The notes beneath the pieces are model-generated. The model saw nothing but the letters and a program-made list of their open reading frames with translations, was not told the origin of the DNA and did no database searches. From Lachnospiraceae bacterium (GTDB taxonomy: Bacteria; Bacillota; Clostridia; Lachnospirales; Lachnospiraceae): a stretch of 49,529 nt of DNA. Positions 17,041 through 23,823 of the stretch are shown piece after piece. The stretch lies in contig QOUV01000015.1 in the NCBI GenBank assembly GCA_003862155.1, positions 1 through 49,529 of the forward strand. The letters are read 5' to 3'. Position 1 is the stretch's first letter; each line of letters starts with the position of its first letter. The position numbers were made by a program, and so were the translations under genes.

Positions 17041-19461
17041 TTACTTCGTAAATTTAATTAATCTGCTCACATTTATCTCAAGCTGATGTCTGGTGATGTT
17101 TTTTTGCTCAAGGCCTTTTAAAATCTCCTGATAGTCATGCAGGCTTCCCGGCATAAACAGTGAAGTGCCTGAGGCTGCCACCTTCACAGGCGATGGATAA
17201 GCCCACTTTGAACCCTTCTCGGCCATCATAGGAGCTATCCAGTCCGTCATCAAGGCTCCATCAAATCCGAATTCACTTCTTAGAATATCTGTCATCAGAT
17301 CTCTTCTCTCAGATGAATGAACTCCATTTATCAGGTTGTAGCTGCTCATGACAAAGCCCGGGTGTGACTCCCTTACAGCTATTTCAAAACCTCTCAGGTA
17401 GATTTCTCTGAGAGCTCTCTCACTTACGCAGGAATTCGAAACCATTCTGTTTCTCTCCTGATTGTTGGCTGCGAAATGCTTTATCGTCGTGTATCTTCCC
17501 GGATGTTTCTGGACACCTTTCGTAATAGACGCTGCCATATGCCCGCTTATTAGCGGGTCCTCAGAATAGTATTCAAAATTTCTTCCGCATCTGATGCTTC
17601 TGTGGATATTCATAGCCGGCGCAAGCCAGATATCAACGCCAAATATCTCCATCTCTTCCCCGACGATATCTCCGCACTGCTCCGCAAAATCTCTGTCCCA
17701 GCTCTGTGCAAGGGCTGTTCCGATAGGGATAGCTGTCGCAAACTGGTACTTTTTCCGACCGCCCTTTGCCGTGCGGCGTTCTGCAAGTTTTCTCTGGATA
17801 GTGGGCCAGAGCTTTACTAACTTAGGCGAATACTCGAACAGGGAATTAAGCATCGGATTTCCATAGGAATATCTGCCCTTTTTGTCCTCTCCGTACTCTC
17901 TGTCGAGTCTAAGCCCAGCCGGGCCATCGGCCATCACAAGGGCTCTTATGCCTTTTTTCCTATCTTCGTATGACTCGCCCGCGCTTCCTGGAACCCTGGT
18001 CCCCGCCAGACCGATCGTGCTGGCAATGCCTCCGTTCTGAAATGCTCCGACAGAAAGCATCGCAAGCTCTTCATCGGACATTTCACTGACGACAGGGTCC
18101 ACTCTGTCCGTCTCATCGTAATTTACATCGAGGCAGTCGATATCTGTCTGAGACAGCCCGATCACTTTCGCGTTCACAGCATCCTGCGGGATCACTCTTC
18201 TATCATCCGGAGTATAATCCTTAAAATCCGTCTCTCCAAGTGAATTCCTGACCTGCTTCACCTTTACATCCTCTGACGCGCGAAGAATGCAGGCAGTTCT
18301 GGTATCTTTGGAGCTGTCACCCACAGAGATTACGGTGTCTCCTGCCGGTATGATGTAGGCGGCTCCTGCCTCGTCATAGACTGTGATATCCCTAAGATCC
18401 ACGTCCGCAGAGACTGTCACTTCTTCTCCCGGTTCGATTGTTTTAGACTTTACAAAGCCAGCCAGAACTTTGCGCGGTGTATCTATCCTGTCATCCGGAA
18501 GTGACGCATAGACTTCCACGACTTCTCTTCCGGCAAATGAACCGGTATTTTTTACTTTAGCAGACACAGTCAGGATACCGTCTAGAAGCGACGCATCCTG
18601 TGGAGTCACTTCAAAGTCTGTATAGCTCTTCCCGAATCCGAATGGGAAAAGCGGCTTGACGCCGGCTGCGTCATAGTATCTGTATCCTACATATATTCCT
18701 TCGCGGTATCTGGTGTCGTTCTTCTCTTCAAAATCTCCGACGATCTCGTGATCATTCCATGAAACCCATGTAGTAGAAAGCTTTCCTGACGGATCTGCCT
18801 TCCCAAGCAGAATATCTGCGAGCACCACTCCGGTCACAGCTCCAAGCTGTGACAGAAGCAGAATGTTGTCAACGACGTTCACTACAGGCGACAGATCGAC
18901 CGGCCCGCCGACATTTAATACAAGGATAAATCTCCTGTAATCTGCCTTAAGCTGCAGGATATCGCTTATCTCTGTCTTCGTCAGCAGGATATCCCCTCTG
19001 ATGCCCTTTCTGTCCGAGCCCTCACCACAGACACGCGAGAGCACATAGACTGCCACCTCTCCGCTCTCAGTCAAAATATCATATTCAGGTTCAGGTTCGA
19101 TCTTTCCCATCGAATACTGAATCGGGTTCATACCAGACTTAGCTGCTTCTGTCTTTACACTCTTTACAAATGAAGCGTGTTTTTCCTTTTTCGCTGCGTC
19201 GTACTTGTCAAGCCAGTCTTTCGTCGCGATCGTAAATCCGGCCCTCTCAAGCCCCCGCTCAGCTGTATAGTAAAATCTCGAATTCACTTCTCCCGAGCCG
19301 GTGCCGCCTTTTAAAGTCTGCCTGGCCCCGCTTCCATAGAGCCCGATCTCACACGGCCCGTCCAGTGGAAAGTCACTATTTCTCTTCAGGAAAAGTGCAC
19401 ATCCGGCCGCCCCACTTCTAAGCTCCCTCAGGTGTCTCTTTTCGTACTCAGTTATCTTCAT
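17041..19461 (-). CDS. GH3 beta-glycosidase with permuted domain order
   Basis: This glycoside hydrolase family 3 protein of about 806 aa is probably a beta-glucosidase acting on short beta-glucosides. The order is reversed: the GH3 C-terminal alpha/beta domain comes first (about 90-270; VTGVVLADILLGKADPSGKL), then an Fn3-like domain (about 290-390; GREVVEVYASLPD), and the TIM-barrel catalytic domain last. The last part has IKHFAANNQE and the nucleophile D740 in ALMTDW. This arrangement is known from Ruminococcus albus and Butyrivibrio fibrisolvens beta-glucosidases. There is no signal peptide, so it acts in the cytoplasm. GGAGG precedes the chosen ATG. Confidence 0.93.
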   Translation of the reverse strand: MKITEYEKRHLRELRSGAAGCALFLKRNSDFPLDGPCEIGLYGSGARQTLKGGTGSGEVNSRFYYTAERGLERAGFTIATKDWLDKYDAAKKEKHASFVKSVKTEAAKSGMNPIQYSMGKIEPEPEYDILTESGEVAVYVLSRVCGEGSDRKGIRGDILLTKTEISDILQLKADYRRFILVLNVGGPVDLSPVVNVVDNILLLSQLGAVTGVVLADILLGKADPSGKLSTTWVSWNDHEIVGDFEEKNDTRYREGIYVGYRYYDAAGVKPLFPFGFGKSYTDFEVTPQDASLLDGILTVSAKVKNTGSFAGREVVEVYASLPDDRIDTPRKVLAGFVKSKTIEPGEEVTVSADVDLRDITVYDEAGAAYIIPAGDTVISVGDSSKDTRTACILRASEDVKVKQVRNSLGETDFKDYTPDDRRVIPQDAVNAKVIGLSQTDIDCLDVNYDETDRVDPVVSEMSDEELAMLSVGAFQNGGIASTIGLAGTRVPGSAGESYEDRKKGIRALVMADGPAGLRLDREYGEDKKGRYSYGNPMLNSLFEYSPKLVKLWPTIQRKLAERRTAKGGRKKYQFATAIPIGTALAQSWDRDFAEQCGDIVGEEMEIFGVDIWLAPAMNIHRSIRCGRNFEYYSEDPLISGHMAASITKGVQKHPGRYTTIKHFAANNQERNRMVSNSCVSERALREIYLRGFEIAVRESHPGFVMSSYNLINGVHSSERRDLMTDILRSEFGFDGALMTDWIAPMMAEKGSKWAYPSPVKVAASGTSLFMPGSLHDYQEILKGLEQKNITRHQLEINVSRLIKFTK

Positions 19462-19505
19462 AAAAGTCCTCCGCTTCATCGCAGATATAAAACAAACTAC
19501 TTAAC

Positions 19506-19534
19506 ATTATAAATTGTGCGGCGGTTTTTTACAA
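19506..19534 (-). promoter_or_regulatory. Promoter of the GH3 gene
   Basis: On the minus strand, TTGTAA and TATAAT are separated by exactly 17 bases. The -10 box is perfect. The leader to the ATG is about 40 bases. Confidence 0.8.
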
Positions 19535-19604
19535 CTGAATAAATTTAAAAATTGCTATGTAAAAAGCGCATACTGGTATAAACTATAAGTATTTTTAAAA
19601 CACA

Positions 19605-19634
19605 GAAAACGGGAGCCTGTACGGCTCCCGTGTT
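19605..19634 (-). terminator. Terminator of the alcohol dehydrogenase gene
   Basis: GGGAGCC and GGCTCCC form a 7-bp GC-rich core, extended by ACG and CGT, with a 5-base loop. TTTT follows on the minus strand. It lies 28 bases past the stop. Confidence 0.85.
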
Positions 19635-19661
19635 TTACTTCAGACTCCGCGGAGCCTGAAA

Positions 19662-20846
19662 TTAATATGCCATCTTAAAGATTGCAAGAATGTCATCTCT
19701 GTCGAGTGGCTTTGGTCCTGGAAGAACACGATTTCCGTTCTCAGAAACCATGTCAGCGAACTTCTCGATATCACTCTCTTTGATCTCATCTGAAAGCTCG
19801 CGGAGAGTTACAGGCATTCCGATCGAACGGTAATAGTTCTCCTGCATATCTATGGCCTTGTTGATGCCCTCATCAGGATCAGCCGGATCGCACTTTACGC
19901 CCCAGACGTTCTCAGCGTACTTGGCCCAGCGCTTTTTGTTGTACTTCATATTGTAACGGGCCCAGGATGGCCAGAGAGCTGCAAGGCCAGCGCCATGAGT
20001 AATGCTCGGATAAACAGCGCTCATAACATGCTCGAACTGGTGCAGCTGCAGGAACTTGCCACGGCCAAGACCAGTCAGGTCGTTGTGTGCAAGTGAGCTT
20101 GCCCACATCATAGTGGCGCGCGCCTCGTAGTTATTAGGGTCATCGCAGCAGATCTTTCCGGCTTTGTTGTTCTCACGGATAACAGCCTCTGCAATAGCAT
20201 CCGGCAGATCGGTGTGATCTCCGACATTAAAGTATCTCTCGATCGTATGCATCGAAATATCTACAGCGCCGCAGGCTGTCTGGTACTTCGGAACAGAAAA
20301 TGTGAGGCACGGATCCTCGATTGCGAAGCACATCCTGTTCTGCGGACAGTTGATACCCTTCTTGGCATGAACCTCATCATTTGAAATAACGCACGAATCG
20401 CTCATCTCCGAGCCTGCTGCAGCGAGAGTTAAGATGCAGCCCTTCTTCAGAGACTTCGTAAACGGAACCTTCTTGGTCTGAATGTCCCACTCGTCAACTC
20501 CCGGATTTGCGGCGCCGTGAGAGATGGCTTTCGACGAATCCATAACAGAACCGCCGCCGACAGCGAGAACGAAATCGACATTCTCGTCAATGGCAAGCTT
20601 AACGCCCTTTCTTACCAGCTCGATCGACGGGTTCGCACGAACTCCACCGAGCTCAACGAACGGGATGTTCTCATCCTTCATAGCCTTGCGGACCTTATCC
20701 AGAAGACCGCTCTTCTCAGCAGAGTGACCGCCATAGTGTAAAAGCACCTTTGTGGCTCCGAACTCCTTTAAGTATTTCCCCACATTAAGCTCTTCATCTT
20801 TCCCGAAATAAACTTTAGTCGGGATATCATAGATAAAATTCTTCAT
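19662..20846 (-). CDS. Iron-containing alcohol dehydrogenase (butanol dehydrogenase type)
   Basis: This 394-aa cytoplasmic oxidoreductase of the iron-dependent alcohol dehydrogenase family is closest to the BdhA/YqhD-like group, which reduces aldehydes to alcohols with NAD(P)H. It has the nucleotide-binding segment VGGGSVMDSSKAISHG, the start motif PTKVYFGK, and metal ligands in GAVDISMHT (Asp, His) and in HQFEHVMSAVYPSITHGAG (His residues). Length is normal. GGAGG precedes the ATG but lies inside a hairpin (see 20855-20894). The gene has its own promoter and terminator, so it is monocistronic. Confidence 0.93.
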   Translation of the reverse strand: MKNFIYDIPTKVYFGKDEELNVGKYLKEFGATKVLLHYGGHSAEKSGLLDKVRKAMKDENIPFVELGGVRANPSIELVRKGVKLAIDENVDFVLAVGGGSVMDSSKAISHGAANPGVDEWDIQTKKVPFTKSLKKGCILTLAAAGSEMSDSCVISNDEVHAKKGINCPQNRMCFAIEDPCLTFSVPKYQTACGAVDISMHTIERYFNVGDHTDLPDAIAEAVIRENNKAGKICCDDPNNYEARATMMWASSLAHNDLTGLGRGKFLQLHQFEHVMSAVYPSITHGAGLAALWPSWARYNMKYNKKRWAKYAENVWGVKCDPADPDEGINKAIDMQENYYRSIGMPVTLRELSDEIKESDIEKFADMVSENGNRVLPGPKPLDRDDILAIFKMAY

Positions 20847-20854
20847 AAAAGCAA

Positions 20855-20894
20855 AAACCTCCTACCCACCATTATACTTGATGGGAGGAGGTTT
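20855..20894 (-). promoter_or_regulatory. Hairpin that covers the ribosome site of the alcohol dehydrogenase gene and contains its -10 box
   Basis: On the minus strand AAACCTCCTCCCA pairs with TGGGTAGGAGGTTT (one bulge). The right arm contains the AGGAGG ribosome site. The 13-base loop contains TATAAT (20871-20876), and TTAACA lies 17 bases upstream (20894-20899). Initiation at this promoter would omit the left arm and leave the ribosome site free. Read-through from the GGDEF gene would form the hairpin, and the T-rich tail could also terminate it. Confidence 0.65.
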
Positions 20895-20926
20895 GTTAAG
20901 CAAAAATCTGCCAATGTCAGCAATCC

Positions 20927-22264
20927 TTATTTTCCGTTGAAAGCTTCAAATCTGTTCTTGCCATGCTCCTTACTGTTGTAGAGAGCCTGGTCTGCAAGTC
21001 TTACTACTTCCTCCGGGTCACTTGAGTCCTTCGGATAAGAAGCGTAGCCCACACTGATCGATACGACGTCGTAAGTCGTGACTCCGGTCTTGTATCTGAT
21101 CTCGGTATCCATAAGCTTCTTAAGCAAATCCTGAATCTGATCTGGAGTCGTGTTCTTAAGCAGTACGAAAAATTCGTCCCCGCCGTATCTGCCTATGATA
21201 TCATCACCTGTGAATGTCTGAGTCAAAGCAGCACTTAACGATTTGAGGGCATTGTCACCTGTCCCGTGACCATAGCAGTCGTTTATTATTTTAAAATTAT
21301 CGATATCGAGCATGATCGCTGCGAATGGCTTGCCTGGATTTTTTTTGAAATACTCAACAGTTTTCTCGTCAAGTCCCTGACGGTTCAGGATGCCGGTGAG
21401 AAAGTCAATATCTGCAGCCTCAAGAAGCGCTTTCTGGCGCTCGCTGTTTATCATCAGCATATATGAAAGCCAGGTAATGAGAATGACGATCGCAAAACCG
21501 AGCAGAGCGATGATCAGGAAATCCTTCGAATGAAACCATCCGCCTTTAGGCTCAATTGAAAGCTTCCACTTACTCGCACCGCTGCTGAAAGTATAGGTGA
21601 CAGGATCACTGAGTCTGCCCTGCCCTGCCACAGTCAGATATTTGTTTTTCTTAATCGACTCTGTCTTTTCGAGAAGATAGTTGTAGTTGTTCGCATCTAT
21701 CGACTTTGTAACAGAAGCTATAAGTTTTGTGGCATCTACTACTGTGATCGTAAAGCCCCAGAACGAACCGTCTGTAAGAAAGACAGGATCTCTTATCGCA
21801 ATTCCCTTTCCGCCCTGCTTCAGGTCAAAAGGTCCCTGCGTCGTAATCACCTTGTGTTCTTTACCGTAACGGACTACAGGTCCGCGGTCAGGATCGTTCA
21901 TCAGATCGATCATGCCCTTTTCGTTTCCCTGTAATGGAAAAATACGGGTGACTACGCCGTTCGGTGCGAGCTGGATACTGTTTACGAAATTAAGCTTGGC
22001 AAACAGCTGCTTCGCAGTCGTATCGAAAAAGTCGGTATTTCCTTTCGAGCCTTTAAGAGAGAATTCCAGAACCCTGGTGACCTGTTCTGCACTGTCCATG
22101 GTCCTTACGACATTATCACTGTAGATTTTTGTATCGATTCCCGCCATCTGCTTCTGCACAGCAATGTTCTGTCTCCGGTAATAAACCAGAAACCCATTTA
22201 ACAGAGTAATCCCGATCGCGAACAAGATACAGAGCGCTATGATGTGTTTCTTTTTCGTTGACAT
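20927..22264 (-). CDS. Membrane diguanylate cyclase with a CHASE-type sensor
   Basis: This protein of about 445 aa has a membrane helix at 8-28, an extracellular CHASE-like domain (about 45-230; PDRGPVVRYGKEH, IRDPVFLTDGSFWGF), a second helix at about 245-265 and a GGDEF domain with an intact GGDEF at 361-365. It should make cyclic di-GMP in response to an external signal. The RxxD inhibitory site expected five residues before GGDEF is absent, so feedback inhibition is unlikely. I chose the ATG at 22264 because GGAG lies 6 bases upstream; 22276 is an alternative. The gene follows lactate dehydrogenase. Confidence 0.93.
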   Translation of the reverse strand: MSTKKKHIIALCILFAIGITLLNGFLVYYRRQNIAVQKQMAGIDTKIYSDNVVRTMDSAEQVTRVLEFSLKGSKGNTDFFDTTAKQLFAKLNFVNSIQLAPNGVVTRIFPLQGNEKGMIDLMNDPDRGPVVRYGKEHKVITTQGPFDLKQGGKGIAIRDPVFLTDGSFWGFTITVVDATKLIASVTKSIDANNYNYLLEKTESIKKNKYLTVAGQGRLSDPVTYTFSSGASKWKLSIEPKGGWFHSKDFLIIALLGFAIVILITWLSYMLMINSERQKALLEAADIDFLTGILNRQGLDEKTVEYFKKNPGKPFAAIMLDIDNFKIINDCYGHGTGDNALKSLSAALTQTFTGDDIIGRYGGDEFFVLLKNTTPDQIQDLLKKLMDTEIRYKTGVTTYDVVSISVGYASYPKDSSDPEEVVRLADQALYNSKEHGKNRFEAFNGK

Positions 22265-22343
22265 ACTTTTCTCCATACTGTAAAAAATTGTTGCTGCTTT
22301 TCACACCAAAACGCATCTGCAGGTTGTGGAAAAGTTTTCGTTT

Positions 22344-23297
22344 TCAGATATTTAATTCATCGTAAAATGATGAAAGCAGCTCAGCTGACTTGTGAAGAGC
22401 CTCCTCTTCCTTCGGGTCGAGTTTTATCTCTACGATCTCCTTCGAACCAGTCTTGTCGATAATGGTCGGAACCGAAAGCCATGCGTTCTCAATGCCGTAC
22501 TCCCCGGAAAGTCCGACAGTAACAGGATAGATATGGTTCTCGTTGAAGAGGATAGATTTGCAGATAGCTGCGGAAGATGCTGCAATCCCGTAGCAGGTAT
22601 TGCCCTTTCTGTTAAAAATATCCCACCCTGCTTTTATCGTCTGCTTCTGTAAATCTTCAGGTGTAACGTTCTGAGTTCTGTCTGGATTGTCCCTCATGAC
22701 GCTTTCTACAGGCTTACCACCGATGACAGCTGAATGCCAGGATACGATCTCACTGTCGCCGTGTTCACCGCAGACATAGGCCGAAACACTCTTTGAATCG
22801 AGATCGTACATTTTCGCAAGCTCACAGCAGAGACGGGCTGAGTCCAGATTGGTACCTGAACCGATGACCTGATTCTTCGGAAGGCCGGAAAGCTTATAGA
22901 CCAGATATGTCATAATATCTACCGGATTTGATACGATAAGAAAAATACCGTCGAATCCGCTTTCCATAACTGATCCTACAATGCTTTTGATGATTTTGAT
23001 ACTCGGCGCAAGCATATCGAGCCGGCTTGACGAGTTCTTAGGCATCGGCGCCGAAGCCGTGACGATTACGATATCGGCGTCCCTGCAGTCACTGTAGTCT
23101 CCCGGATGAATATTGATATTTCGATTCATGAAATATATAGAATGTGCCATGTCGAGAGCCTCGGCATAGGCCTTGTCCTTATTTACATCGATAAGGACGA
23201 CCTCCTCAGCAAGTTCCTGGTTTACTATCGTATATGCAGTAGTGCTTCCCACATTTCCGCATCCTACAATTACAACTTTCGAATCCTTAAATGCCAT
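22344..23297 (-). CDS. ldh: L-lactate dehydrogenase family protein
   Basis: This 317-aa cytoplasmic NAD-dependent enzyme interconverts pyruvate and L-lactate in fermentation. It has the dinucleotide motif VGCGNVGST, VSNPVDIMTY, the strand-helix GSGTNLDSAR and the catalytic His179 in CGEHGDSE. In the substrate loop, ASAPMPKNSSSRLDML, the specificity position that is Gln in standard LDH and Arg in malate dehydrogenase appears to be Met85, and the loop is one residue longer. This type occurs in other Lachnospiraceae (from memory), but the substrate range could be broader than lactate. A GGGAGG ribosome site precedes the ATG. Confidence 0.88.
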   Translation of the reverse strand: MAFKDSKVVIVGCGNVGSTTAYTIVNQELAEEVVLIDVNKDKAYAEALDMAHSIYFMNRNINIHPGDYSDCRDADIVIVTASAPMPKNSSSRLDMLAPSIKIIKSIVGSVMESGFDGIFLIVSNPVDIMTYLVYKLSGLPKNQVIGSGTNLDSARLCCELAKMYDLDSKSVSAYVCGEHGDSEIVSWHSAVIGGKPVESVMRDNPDRTQNVTPEDLQKQTIKAGWDIFNRKGNTCYGIAASSAAICKSILFNENHIYPVTVGLSGEYGIENAWLSVPTIIDKTGSKEIVEIKLDPKEEEALHKSAELLSSFYDELNI

Positions 23298-23432
23298 TTT
23301 ATCTTCCTCCCAAAACTAAAAAATTTCTCTAATATTATACAACAAGTCAAGAGATTTGTGGGAGATTTTAGTGCAAAATTATGATATTCAAATTTATGAT
23401 ACCATATTTTTCTGACAATTTGTATTAAATCT

Positions 23433-23461
23433 TTGATTTTTATTCTGCATTTATATATAAT
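23433..23461 (+). promoter_or_regulatory. Promoter of the truncated SDR gene
   Basis: TTGATT and a perfect TATAAT are 17 bases apart. The promoter is intact even though the gene it drives is broken. Confidence 0.8.
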
Positions 23462-23464
23462 GAT

Positions 23465-23489
23465 TTTGTGAGTGTTTCACACTCACAAA
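23465..23489. promoter_or_regulatory. Palindromic operator downstream of the SDR promoter
   Basis: TTTGTGAGTG and CACTCACAAA form a perfect 10-bp inverted repeat with a 5-base centre, starting 3 bases after the -10 box. The position on the transcription start suits a repressor such as a TetR or GntR protein. No regulator gene is adjacent. Confidence 0.7.
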
Positions 23490-23520
23490 TCAGGAATCTT
23501 ATTGCAAATGAGGTATGCTT

Positions 23521-23823
23521 ATGTTTGATTACTCGAAAAAAGTAGTGGCAGTTACCGGCGCCTCATCCGGACTTGGAAAGCAGGTCGCAGAAGGATATGC
23601 CAAAGCCGGCGCCGATCTGGTCATCCTCGCGAGAAGAATTGAGCGGCTTGATCAGAGTGCAAAGTACATGGAAGAAAAAATATCTTCCGGAAAACAGAGC
23701 TACGGACGAATCATCAATATCGCCTCGATATACGGCATTGTTGGAAACACAGCTATTCCAACTATCGCATACCACGCATCAAAAGGTGCCGTTGTAAACT
23801 TTACCAGGGCCGCCGCCGAAAAA
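23521..23823 (+). pseudogene. Short-chain dehydrogenase with an internal deletion and lost C-terminus
   Basis: The frame begins FDYSKKVVAVTGASSGLGKQ, the Rossmann start of short-chain dehydrogenases, most like gluconate 5-dehydrogenases. After IERLDQ it jumps to AKYMEEKISSGKQSYGRIIN, so about 75-80 residues (including the NNAG region) are gone while the frame is kept. The catalytic YxxxK (YHASK) is present, but after FTRAAAE the gene runs into the 3' end of the convergent gene. About 100 of 255 residues are left. GAGG supports the ATG at 23521. Confidence 0.8.
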
